A DNA stretch of 64,000 bases from Salvator merianae. Its lineage: Eukaryota; Chordata; Lepidosauria; Squamata; Teiidae. The translations under genes were made by a program, and so were the position numbers. Where the stretch lies: contig QVOM02000001.1 of NCBI GenBank assembly GCA_003586115.2, positions 16,753,291 through 16,817,290 of the forward strand. Reading direction: 5' to 3'. Position 1 is the stretch's first letter. The number at the start of each line of letters is the position of its first letter. The notes beneath the pieces were generated by a model, which saw only the letters and a program-made list of their open reading frames with translations, was not told where the DNA came from and searched no databases. Of the stretch, positions 48,102 through 58,126 are shown piece after piece.

Positions 48102-49491
48102 GTAGCTGTATGCGTGTGTCAAGGTTTGCTCTTCAGCATTTTACGTTTGGAACCTTCCAGTAGTCCAGTCTCTCTCCTATTTATATGCCCTTACTTCACT
48201 GTTTTGCTTTTCAAAGAGAGACAATTGTTCCCTCTCTGGTCAAATGGCAGAATTGTTTTTTTAACTTTTTTTCTCTCTCCCTGCATATCCACATAGCTAC
48301 ATATCAGAATCTACAGGATCATGCAGGTCTTATTTCAAATAATTTCAAATTTGACATTTGACATTGAACAAATTCACTTTAATAAACTCTAGGAAGGTAG
48401 TAAAAATTTAAAGTGCCATGAATCTTCAAGTTAAGTTGAGCAAATGTTTTATACAGTAATGCCTATCTGCATCTGTATACAAATTATTTACAAAGTGTAC
48501 AACAGCACTGAAGAAACATATTTTAGTACATTCCTCTGTGTGAAATAACAACTGCCGGTTCAGCTGTCCCCCCCATTTTGCCCCCATTCCCCTCCATCAC
48601 ATTCATGGGCTCCTACCTCTCCCCTCAGCCCTGCAGCACTTTGCAGTAATTGTCCATGGCATCTTGGAGAGGCCATGGCTAGCACACTTGTCTGTAGCCT
48701 ACAAGGTCTTCTGGAGTAGAGTACTACAGCAGGTCCTCCCAGATGGCCTAGGGAATCAACATACAAGGTCTCAGACATGACCAATTGTGATGGGAGAGAT
48801 GGCAAAGCATGAAAGAACAATGGCCAGGCATGTGGCCATCTAGGGCACAGGATAGGGAGAAGGTTGGGTGCAGAAGGAGGGAGAAGCAAGGATATGATTT
48901 GGGGGAAATCGAACCAATGGACTGTTAATTGAATCTCTTCTGGCCAGTTAATTTCACTTTTGGACAAAAAGCTAAACCTTTAGCATAATTTGGTCCAATA
49001 ACAAATCCCATGAACCTCCCCCCACCCCTGAACTCACAAGCTATGAAATGATGTCTTCCCTGCTCTGTCAACTTGGTTCTGTCCCCAAGTCAATCTCCCA
49101 TGGAGTTTCCTGTTTCTTTGATTAATTCCTCTGTGCTTCTATTAAAAATTTCCCTTCTGCAGCGGCCCTTTACATGACAGAACATCCAGCACCCATTCTC
49201 CTGTATGTGCTCAGGACATTCAGGCAGTCATGCTGCAGGTGAATAAGGAAGCAAGAAATGGCTGGAGTGTTCTGTCTGCACGTTCCCTCCCTCATTTCCT
49301 TTTTCAATTCACAGTCTGTGATGTGAAGCAAAGGTCTATGGAGGCAGCAGTTGTGCAGGGGAGACATTTTTCCTATGAGTCCTCCCCCATACCAGTGGAC
49401 CTGCATTTCTTTGCAGAAGTGCATTGAAGCACTGCAACTGAGTTTTGGCACTGAAGCACAGTGATTGGGAGGGAGGAGGGAGGGGGGAGGG
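48102..49491. other. Unrecognised
   Basis: No gene or repeat recognised. A purine-rich GGGAGG tract precedes the assembly gap. Confidence 0.4.
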
Positions 49492-49691
49492 NNNNNNNNN
49501 NNNNNNNNNNNNNNNNNNNNNNNNNNNNNNNNNNNNNNNNNNNNNNNNNNNNNNNNNNNNNNNNNNNNNNNNNNNNNNNNNNNNNNNNNNNNNNNNNNNN
49601 NNNNNNNNNNNNNNNNNNNNNNNNNNNNNNNNNNNNNNNNNNNNNNNNNNNNNNNNNNNNNNNNNNNNNNNNNNNNNNNNNNNNNNNNNNN
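49492..49691. other. Assembly gap of 200 N
   Basis: 200 unknown bases lie between purine-rich tracts. ORFs with X residues across it are artefacts. Confidence 0.99.
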
Positions 49692-49723
<32 letters not shown>

Positions 49724-49820
49724 GGAGGGAGGGAGGGAGGGAGGGAGGGAGGGAGGAAGGAAGGAAGGAAGGAAGGAAGGAAGGAAGGAAGGAAGGAAGG
49801 AAGGAAGGAAGGAAGGAAGA
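49692..49820. repeat. (AAAG)n(GA)n(GGGA)n(GGAA)n microsatellite
   Basis: A compound purine microsatellite directly follows the gap and probably caused it. Confidence 0.97.
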
Positions 49821-49906
49821 TAAATTCTTCCTTTCCCTACCTGGGAATCCTTCCATCTGCAAATAATCTGGCACACTAATTACACCAAAACAGCAAGCCA
49901 CACTAT

Positions 49907-50083
49907 GGCCCTTTCTGCACTTGACCTTATTCCAGATTATATCTTGGAATAGGGATCTGCCATCTGCATGCTACTATGAACTATGGCAGGCCCCACCTGG
50001 GGCCTGCTATAATCTGCACTAGCGTGTGGATAGCAGGTCTCTATTCTGGGATATTGTCCAGAATAAAGCCAAGTGCAGAAAGG
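49907..50083. mobile_element. Palindromic MITE family Y, copy 3, about 177 bp
   Basis: The left end is GGCCCTTTCTGCACTTG. The interior is nearly identical to copies 1 and 2. The right end reads AAGTGCAGAAAGG and then departs (AAAAAG), so the last three bases of the repeat are lost and no target duplication is visible. Confidence 0.8.
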
Positions 50084-50559
50084 AAAAAGTGGACTACAAA
50101 TGGATAAACTCTGCAGACATTGCAGATTTTGCCCAGGATTCAATGGAACTGGAATGGAAATTTTGGTGTGATCTTTGTGGACCACTGATGGCACCAGTTT
50201 GTAGAAAAACTCTTGCATAGTTGGTGCCCAAGTCCATCATTGAAGATATCTACAGGTAATATAAAGGGGAACAACATATTGGGGTATGCCATTACTTGAG
50301 GCTGCAGCTTATTTGATACCTACTGATGGTGTTCAGAGGAATTAATTGGTTTTTTGAAGGATATAGATCCTGGACTTCCTTTTGTCCTTTTTTGAAAGAC
50401 ACAGATCTTGAGCCTCCTTTGTTTCTTTTCATTTGATCTGTGAAACTCTTTTCATGTCAGGTCAGATCCTAAAGGTTGTGACGTAAGAAAAATCTTAGGC
50501 TATTTCACCAGTTACCTGTACATGGTTGGAATCAGTCTGGTTCTAACCATGGAAAAATA
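50084..50559. other. Unrecognised; possibly gypsy-related
   Basis: Plus-strand phrases such as 'gttggtgcccaagtccatca' have no firm match. No gene seen. Confidence 0.3.
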
Positions 50560-50977
50560 TGATCTGGAGCAGCACCATCCTCATCCCCAGCCTTGAAGCA
50601 CTTATGAGCTTCAAGGTCAGATTCAGAAGCCTCCAAAGGCTATGAATAAATGTTCCTGGTCTCATTACCTAGGGGGATGCATTTCGGAGGGAGTGCTTTG
50701 GCATATAGCCAAAATGTATCTCCTGATAGTCCCAGACAAGGGAGGCAAGCCTTCTGCACACCTCCTGTGTTCTGGACCAGGGCCTATTCTGGTAGACTCG
50801 CTGAATCAGTATTCCTGTATTCCTGATCAGAGCCTCACTAATTGGGATTACACCATTTCTACGGCAGATGGAAAGTACCTGGGGGGTGAAACCTCACAGA
50901 ACTTCACTTGATTGATGAGACCCAGAAACTTACTACATGGGTCCTTATTCTGAATTAAGATAAGTGCAGAAAGAGCC
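50560..50977. mobile_element. MITE family Z copy
   Basis: The right end is AGATAAGTGCAGAAAGAGCC. The block 'attctggtagactcgctgaatcag' resembles the other Z copies. The left end is unclear. Confidence 0.45.
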
Positions 50978-50984
50978 TTAGATG

Positions 50985-52110
50985 TGCTTTCCAATATTAA
51001 ATAAGAAACTAATAGTTTGCAAAATTTCTCAATGGTCTTTGGAGCTTGTTCTTCCAGGGTGCAAACTGGCAAAATGCCTGCAAGGTCCATTCTGTAACCT
51101 TCAGCAGACACCAGCATGCTCAGATAGACGCCTTTCTTTTTAAAAGATTGCACTTAGAAGACTTAAGATTGTTGTCATGTTTTTGTAGCTGCTGTAACTC
51201 TTCCCGCATCCTTTATGTGTTCCTTAGATGTGCCACTGTAAAGTTGAATATAATCTAAATAGGGAATGCAAATATTTTCCTTCAACTCTTCTAGGCATTC
51301 CTCCAAATATCTCTGAAAAGCTGCAGGTACATTAGTTAATCCAAATGGGATCTGAACCTACTCATATAACATTCAGGGAGTGATAAAAGCATTCTGGTGA
51401 CAACTTCATATAGCAATATATCGGGCCTGTTCACACTGTAGCGGTGGAACGTTCTTGTCCGCTCACTAGAACGGAGCGTTCGCACTGCCGTGGGCACGTG
51501 CCTAACCCGATCCGAACCACTTCGTACCCGATTCGAACCTGATGTTGGGTAAGGCAAGACAAGTAAAAGCTTGTCTTCGCCCTGACCTGCGTGATGGAGC
51601 GAAGATTGGGCACGGTGCTTTCGCACTCCCGACTGCGCGTGAAATGGCGGCCGGGCGTGGCTGCGCATGCGGGATGCGAAGTTTTCACATCCGGGTGCGA
51701 TGTTTTCGTACCCGGTACGACGCTGCGTACCCCGGTATGAAACTTCGTGCCCGCGATAGCCCTTTGCGCGTGGCAGTCTAGCTGCTGTTACGAAGCCAGC
51801 TCTGTAACAAGCCCCTGGTTACGAAGCGGAGTACGATGCTATGAAGTGGGGTACGATGGTACGGAGTGCGGTTCCGAACTAGCGGCTGCCATCTGCACTG
51901 TTCCCGCTGCTGGCTGGCTTTGGGTCCGTTCCTCTGGCCGAGCGTGTGAATGGCACCAAGCGTTCCCTAATCTCTCTGGTTCAAAGCCAACTACTGGGAA
52001 TGGTCTACCGAGCTCAGTGCGAAAAGGCCCATCCTTAGCAGCAGGTCTTTCCTTCATCAAAGACACAAGGCCAAACAGTGAGCATTTCTGCTTTTACCTC
52101 TGTTCCAGAA
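50985..52110 (-). pseudogene. Ty3/gypsy reverse transcriptase fragment, split by a MITE
   Basis: Minus-strand frames read IPFGLTNVPAAFQRYLEECL (51290-51350), PYLDYIQLYSGTSKEHIKD (51200-51270), then SFKKKGVYLSMLVSAEGYRM at 51090-51150 and EEQAPKTIEKF near 51020. IPFGL, AAFQR, the YLDD box and LVSAEGYRMD are hallmark Ty3/gypsy motifs. The YLDD box reads YLDY, so the second catalytic Asp is lost. Upstream sequence resumes at 52031 after the MITE at 51423-52030. Confidence 0.82.
51423..52030. mobile_element. CpG-rich MITE, 608 bp, 3 bp target duplication ATC
   Basis: The ends are GGGCCTGTTCACACTGTAG and CAGTGCGAAAAGGCCC. It is flanked by ATC on both sides (51420-51422 and 52031-52033) and splits the gypsy fragment. 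The interior is rich in CpG and repeats TACGAAG/CGTACC-type motifs. No transposase. The ends and 3 bp duplication suggest the PIF/Harbinger superfamily. Confidence 0.88.
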
Positions 52111-52149
52111 TACTAGTCCCCATCTGGGTACTTGCTAGTCAAGGGTGCA

Positions 52150-52570
52150 ACCACATTTTGCGGAGCCCTGAGCAGCCAGGAGTGGACTACATCCACTCCT
52201 GATTGCTACTACCTGTGGAGCACTAATTACTGCTCCACAACCTTACCAGGAGGTGATAGTCACTTCCTGGTAAGGTGAATTCTTACCTACCTGGTAGTGA
52301 AGCATCCAGGTTGGTGAGATGCAGGAATCACACATGTGCGATTGGGCAATCAGGCCCAATTGCAGGGTGTAATGCCAGATCAGGCTGTGTACTGCCCGAT
52401 TGGGCCTGCACCTGATCCTTGCCATGACAGTGGCCAGGAAGCGTCCAGCTGCTGCCATGGTGACCAGCAGGTCTGCACAGTGCACAGGCATGATCAGCTG
52501 ATCACACCTGCATGATCAGGCCTACATAATTGGGCCACATGATGCCTCGATCACCTTAACTCACTAAGCA
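52150..52570. mobile_element. MITE family X-like copy
   Basis: 'atgacagtggccaggaagcgtccagctgctgccatggtgaccagca' matches 15162-15210 of another X copy. An internal hairpin, ACCTTACCAGGA with TCCTGGTAAGGT, lies at about 52240-52275. Terminal repeats are not clear. Confidence 0.55.
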
Positions 52571-52952
52571 CAACCTGAATTTGGGGTGTGAGCTGCCTGT
52601 CATTTGTTTTTTCCTAATCAGGAACTAATATCTACACAAAAATGGACACCCCCCTTCTTCTAAGTGCAGATCTCTGGAAATGACTACAAAGATTCTGATT
52701 TTGTAATGAAGCCCTTGCTAAGTACAGCTTGCAAATATTCCTTTACTTCTTTATTAGATTGATATTTGTCTTCTAAACTGGCAGTTGTTCATGCAAATGG
52801 ATTGTCCCTGGTCTTCTTCATCTCTAGAAAACACTCTCAACTCTTCTTTTAATATATTTTGGCCCCTTTCCAGCTGTTATGAGAGACAACTGTTATGTAC
52901 AACTGAACATACTGTTCTCTTCTTCCTTCATGTCATGCAACAAAAGCTCTTG
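52571..52952. other. Unrecognised
   Basis: No gene or clear repeat. Confidence 0.35.
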
Positions 52953-53246
52953 TTGTTCTGTCATTAAATCATGTCCAACTCTTTGTGGCCCCATGGACCC
53001 CAGCTTGCCAGGCTCCTCTTTCCTCTACTATCTCCTGAAGTTTGCCCAAGCTCATGTTGGTTGCTTCCATAATGCTATCTATGCATGTCATCCTATACCA
53101 TCCCCTTCTCCATGTCTTCAATCTTTCCCAGCATCAGGGTCTTTTACAATGTGTCCTGTGTTCTTATTATCTGACCAAAGTATTGGAGCTCCAGCTTCAG
53201 TATTTGGTCCTCCAATGAACAGTCAGGATTGATTTGATCTTCTTGG

Positions 53247-53742
53247 GGCCTGTTCACACTTAGCGAGTGGTATGTTCCAGGATGCCCGCTAGAATGCAGG
53301 ATTCACCCCAGCTGACTGAAATCTACTAAACCCACCTGATGCTTATCTGAATCCAACCAGCTGTGGTCAACTAAATTGTAGTCTCCAACCCGACCTGTGC
53401 GATCCGATGAGGATTAGGGAAGGTGAGTTCGCACCATTTCTGGGTTCAAAATGGCGGTGGGGTTGGGCCGTCGGGACCGTACAGGTGCAGTCTGACAGTT
53501 CACACCCTAGTTCAGACCTTGGGGTTTGGACCCTGGTGGGCTTTTCAGACACAAGTTCAAACACAGCTCCTCTGGGTTCGAACATAGCTACCAAACTAGT
53601 GCACTCCCATTTGCACTGCGTCCAGTGCTGGTCAGCTTGTGAAACGTATTCCAGTGCTGACAGGTGCGAAGACCCCCTCTCCATACCCGCACCCAAACTG
53701 TGTTAGCTAGAACGTTCTACTGTGGTAAGTGCAAACAGGCCC
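53247..53742. mobile_element. MITE with 3 bp target duplication TTG, 496 bp, nested in BovB
   Basis: The ends are GGGCCTGTTCACACTTAGC and GGTAAGTGCAAACAGGCCC. It is flanked by TTG (53244-53246 and 53743-53745). Removing the element and one TTG joins CTTCTTG to CAGTCC, exactly the BovB sequence expected. No transposase. Confidence 0.93.
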
Positions 53743-53773
53743 TTGCAGTCCAAGGGACTCTCAAAATTCTTCT

Positions 53774-54025
53774 CTAACACCACAATTTGAAAGTGTCAGT
53801 TCTTCGTTCCTCAGCCTTCCTTATGGTCCAGCTCTCGCAGTCATACCTTACCTCTGGGAAATCTATAGCTTTGACTCTATGGGCCTTTGTTGTCAATGTG
53901 CTGCCTCTGCTTCTTAGTATGCTATTCAGGTTTGCCATAGTTTTCCTCCAAAGGACTAAGCAGCTTTTGACTTTATGGTTGCAAATCTTTGAGCCCAGGA
54001 AAATAAAACCTGTTACTGCTTCCAT
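53774..54025 (-). pseudogene. BovB ORF2 C-terminal fragment
   Basis: The 83-residue reading starts MEAVTGFIFLGSKICNHKVK and includes LLWRKTMANLNSILRSRG-type sequence, then YDCESWTIRKAEERRTDTF and LWC. In BovB and other RTE elements this block (FIFLGSKI ... YGCESWTIKKAEHRRIDAFELWCWRR) follows the reverse transcriptase domain. Both ends are cut: by the MITE at 53742 on one side and by the GC-rich hAT at 54033 on the other. Confidence 0.9.
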
Positions 54026-54032
54026 TTCTTCC

Positions 54033-54412
54033 CAGTGGCGTAGCTACATGTTCCGCCACCCGGGGCGGACCAAATGGCGGCAGCTGAGCAGGGCGCCCCG
54101 CCCCGCCCTGCAGGACGCCCCGCCCCGCCTTGCAGGACGCCCCGCCCTGCAGCTGCCTACTCCCGCTGCCGCCGTGATGATGGCCGCGCGCGCGCACGCC
54201 AGCAGGCACGGTGAGCGAGCGAGCGAGCGGCGGGCGGGGCGAGCGAGCGAGCGGCGGGCGGGGCGAGCGAGCGGCGGATGTACCGGTAAGCCGACTAAAG
54301 GCAAACCGGACGCAGGGCGGGCGGGAGGGCCCAAGTCAAAGGCGGCCGCCGCCCCCAACAAGGCGCCACCCAGTGCGCACCGCCACCCGCGCCCCCCCTT
54401 GCTACGCCAGTG
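54033..54412. mobile_element. GC-rich non-autonomous hAT element, 380 bp, nested in BovB
   Basis: The ends CAGTGGCGTAGC and GCTACGCCAGTG are inverted repeats with one mismatch. The flanks are the perfect 8 bp duplication TTTCTTCC (54025-54032 and 54413-54420). The interior is extremely GC- and CpG-rich, with tandem GAGCGAGC/GGCGGGCGGGGC units (about 54212-54277) and repeated GACGCCCCGCCC units (about 54090-54147). The ORFs predicted here are by-products of this composition. Confidence 0.93.
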
Positions 54413-54840
54413 TTTCTTCCTCCTCTGACAGTAAGTGATGGAACCAGATGCCATGATCTTAGGGTTTTGTTTTTAATGTCGAGCTTCAAGCCAGCTTGTC
54501 CACTCTCCTCTTTCACCCTCATCAAGAAGTTCCTTAATTTTTTTCTTTGCTTTCTGCCATCAGAATGTTATTGTCTATGTATCTGAGGTTGTTGATATTT
54601 CTCCTAGCAATCTTAATTCTGGTTTTTGATTCATTCAGCCTAGCATTTGACATGACATACTCTGCATTTAAGTTAAATAAATAGGGTGACAATATACAGC
54701 CTTGTCACATTCCTTTCCCAATCTTGAACCTATCAGTTGTTTCATGTTGAGTTCTAACTGTTGCTTCTTGATCCGCATTCAGGTTCCTCAGGAGACAAAT
54801 AAGGTGACCTGGTATTCTCATCTCTTTAAGAACTTGTCTT

Positions 54841-55904
54841 TAAGAAGCAGCTTGTGCTTCTGGTAGTTCTTGGTTCACATACTCCTGAGTGTACCTGGCT
54901 GCTCTGGATTTGCATTTTTATGCACAGGTAGGCCTGGGGACTGTCCCTGATCTTGGGTTCTGCCTAGGGGAGGAGTTAAAAGGCTGTGGTAATGGAAGTC
55001 TATGGGCAAGCTCTGGTGGGAAAATGTGGAGGGGAGGGGGCAAGTGATGTAATGGTGTGTCATACTTATGTCACTAATGTCCTTATTTGGCAGTTCCCGC
55101 CTGCCAGGTCAAAGTGCTTAGCTGGAGGAACACACCTGGACTGTGTGTTGAGGGGTTTACCTGAGTGACCTTTACTTTAAACAAAAACTGGTTTAAACTA
55201 GTTTGCAGGCAAGTTTCAATGCTGCTGTTTGCATTCTTAATAGGAAGTTCTCCAGATGTATGTTCAAATCTGCTGTTAGCAATAGGTTTGTCTGGCCTGA
55301 TGAATAGCTTAATTGTCATCCTTTCAGTTCTGCCCAAGATACTATCAGCTGCCATCAAGTCTGTCAGTAAGTTACTTCTGAGTCAGTTCTTGTCTTTTCA
55401 CTAATGGGTTTCCAAACATCTTGGCTTGCCCAGAGAAACAGAAGATTTTGCAATCCTTCTTGTCCTTTTCAAAACTAAGGTTTGTCTCTCCAACATGCAT
55501 ACTGATTAATAAAATGGATTCTAGTCTAAATATGAGGTCCAGGGTCTCTGGTCCAGTTCCCTGCACTTGCAATCCATGTGCCAGTTGTGTTTATTGTATC
55601 AATATCCAGTTCGGTTGGCCAGAGGTGTCTGTACCTTGTCAGATCCCTGCCTGTTGGTGGCACAGCATTCTAAGGCCTTAGAATTATGGGTAGTCATGCT
55701 TCAGTGTCCCTCACAGCCCACACTGGGTCCCATTCCTGCCACTGACATGTGGAAGGCAATGGTGGCAAGATTGGCCCAGGACCCATTTTGGAACCCGGAA
55801 ACATTTTGGGGACTGTTTCAGGGTCCTCATGGCAATGTCCCTGGCCTGCAACTCTAAAGCAAGAAAACTTTTGTTCACCCACTTCAAAACTAGACCAGAA
55901 TTAA
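54841..55904. other. Unrecognised
   Basis: Several weak ORFs with no motif I can assign. Retroelement gag/protease-like origin is possible but unsupported. Confidence 0.3.
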
Positions 55905-56940
55905 ACAAAAAATAAAATAGGGAATTAACATTATTTTGAATTGAACGATATGTAAGTAGATTATGTAATAATTTGGGATGTCATGAAGGTAGTTATTAGA
56001 GGGATGCATATATCTAAAACATCATGGTTAAAAAAGGAGCTTGCTAGGCAAATAGAGCTATTACTTAAGGAAATGTGGGAAACAGAACATAAAAACAAGC
56101 CAAACACAAAAACTTTGTAACAGTTAAAAAAAGCACGGAGAGAGGTTGAGGCATTAGATGTCAATAGCAGTATAAAATATCAAATGTATACTAAACAGAA
56201 TTTATGGAAATTGAAACTCTAAGGTTTGGGCTGGAATGCTACAAAAGAGAGTGCAACAAAACTATACTGGAAATGACTGATGGTAATTATGTATTTAGTG
56301 ATAATGAAAGAACTGTAAATCTTATGTATAACCTCTATCAGAAAATCTACATGCCTGATTCATTTAATCACTCTTGTATATTAAGGTTCCTTGAAAGGAT
56401 TAAAGAGTTTAACAGAAGATCAGAGAGCTCAGCTTAATACACCTATTTCAGAGCAGGAGATTGTAGCACAAGTTTAGAAACTTAAAAATTTGAAATCCCC
56501 TGGCCCTGACAGTTTTCCCTCAAATTTCTATTTGGTGTTTAAGCAAGTCCTCACTCAACAATTAATAAAGATATTTAACAATGTATTAGAAAGGGGCACA
56601 ATCTCTCCATCTTGGAAGGAAGCAATGATAGTCTCTATTTTAAAGAATAATAAAAAAAACTAACTTACTTAGATGCTTACAGACCAATATCCTTGACTAA
56701 TCAAGACTATAAATTCTTTGTGGGAGTTCTGACCACAAAACGTAAGAATTTTATAGCATAACTTGTTGAAAAAGAACAATATGGATTTGTACCTGGAAGG
56801 TACATGTATGACCCTATCTTTTATTGAATGCTTTACCTGATAGCTTCTGCCGTAGAAAACCTCTTGTTATAGTGAGTCTTGATCTATATATGAGGCATTT
56901 GATACAGTAAATCACACATTTACTCCACCTCATTTTGCTG
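55905..56940 (+). pseudogene. L1-type LINE ORF2 fragment (endonuclease-RT linker to RT)
   Basis: Plus-strand frames give VIWDVMKVVIRGMHISKTSW (near 55965-56030), KNLKSPGPDSFPSNFYLVFK (56484-56545), IFNNVLERGTISPSWKEAMI (56570-56630), then YRPIS-like and QYGFVPGR (56780-56800). WD.(F/L)K..IRG, KSPGPDGF..EFYK and GF.PG are L1/Tx1-clade ORF2 landmarks. Numerous stops and frameshifts exist, and the catalytic FADD box is not reached. It is a decayed copy, older than the 40270 L1. Confidence 0.82.
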
Positions 56941-57049
56941 TGCCTCACCTTTTTTTCTGGTCTAACCAGCCACTAATGTTCCCTGCAGCAAACATCTTGT
57001 GCAGAAGTTGCCTTCAAGATTGATCTGATTTAGGGGCAGTAATACATTA

Positions 57050-58123
57050 AGGCTGCATTCCGACACGACATTTAATCAGTTTACAGGCCGTCTTCAGTTC
57101 CCGCTGTCCCGACATGATCTTGCCGTTCCGTAATTTTTATGGATTAAATTGGCGAAATCCGGATTACTTTGTCTTCGGATTTAATGAACTCTCAAGCCGT
57201 TCCAGATCGCTAGCGCGCTTTACTTTGTGCTGTGGGCACGGGGAAAGCGATTATTTGAGAGGGACCGTACTGTTTTGGGGGGCGTGCAGAGGGAGGGATC
57301 CCCATTTTGTGCCATCCAATGACAGACTTTGTGGGTGGGCAGGAAGCACATTAGTTTCCTCTGCCTCCATTATCCCCCCCTTCCCTCGCTGCCAGGGGAA
57401 AAGAAATCGTCCTCCTTCTTCGCTAAGCTGCGGTCCTGCCAGGAAGAAATTAAAGGCTTTCTCCACTTCCGTCTGCTCTTTAAAGGAAAAAATAAACTGC
57501 GCCTGTTTGGAGTTTTGCCTGGTCAGCACACAGTTAAAAATAGTAGAGCCCCCCCACGTTCCCTCCCCACTTTTTCCCTTTGTTATGGACCTCTCCCGCT
57601 ACTTTTAAATTGCGCAGTTGCGCTAAAGTGAATCAGCAGGATAGCAGAACTGCGCATTTCAAAAGCTTAGTTAAAGTGAAACAGCAGGATAGCAGAACTG
57701 CGCATTTCAAAAGCTTAGTTTTTTAAAGTTCATAGTTTTAAAGTGAACGTAGTTTTTAAGTTCTGCTTCGGTAGACAGAGGCTGCAGGGAGGAGCAAATG
57801 GCGAATGACTAGTAATGCTGCCAAGTTAATCCATGTTCTGAGGCAGCAGTGGGGACATGCAGAGAGTGGAGCTTGACTTTCCCGCCCCTGTGACATCAAG
57901 GTTTGAACGTTGGGACTGCAGCCAATCGCTGACTGCATAGGGAGGAGAATTTGACGAGGGGTGGAGGCAGAAAAGGTACTGCCAAGCACGGGAAATATCA
58001 GTGTGGGAACGAGCAAGTACGAATTGACTCTGTGTTAAATTGTAACTGTGGGAACGACCAGAAGACGAATTCACTGCGTGTACTCTTCTATACGGATTAC
58101 ATTGACGATGTCCGACCGCGGCC
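57050..58123. mobile_element. CpG-rich inverted-repeat element, about 1.07 kb
   Basis: The ends AGGCTGCATTCCGACACGAC and GTCCGACCGCGGCC are imperfect inverted repeats. TTA flanks both sides if one extra A is allowed at the left (57047-57049 and 58124-58126). The interior has higher CpG than its surroundings and a direct duplication of a unit of about 47 bp (about 57631-57673 and 57678-57720). ORFs up to 164 aa show no transposase motif. End sequence and TTA flanks suggest PIF/Harbinger, tentatively. Confidence 0.65.
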
Positions 58124-58126
58124 TTA

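Larger units (their letters stand above)
52953..54840 (-). mobile_element. BovB (RTE-clade) LINE, antisense, 5'-truncated
   Basis: In antisense the 3' end lies at 52953 (TTGTTGTTCTGTCATTAAATC, then ATGTCCAACTCTTTGTG), the common squamate BovB tail. Sequence continues through 'agtccaagggactctc' and 'gatgccatgatcttag' to 'caatatacagccttg' and 'ctgttgcttcttgatc', all landmark BovB segments. Two elements are nested inside (53247-53742 and 54033-54412). Stops and indels make it inactive. BovB is known for repeated horizontal transfer between reptiles and mammals. Confidence 0.93.

Noticed and set aside
49170..49901. ORFs of 120-243 codons crossing the gap
   Set aside because: They consist of N-derived X residues and microsatellite-derived LPSF or EGRK repeats.
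53973..54454. ORFs of 75-213 codons rich in Arg, Ala, Gly and Pro
   Set aside because: They arise from the GC-rich tandem repeats of the nested hAT element and stop conserving any frame outside it.
54841..55600. Gypsy gag or protease remnant
   Set aside because: The ORFs look retroelement-like in composition, but no zinc knuckle or protease motif could be identified.
57114..57608. 164-codon ORF that could be a host exon
   Set aside because: It lies wholly inside the inverted-repeat element 57050-58123 and has no recognisable domain.
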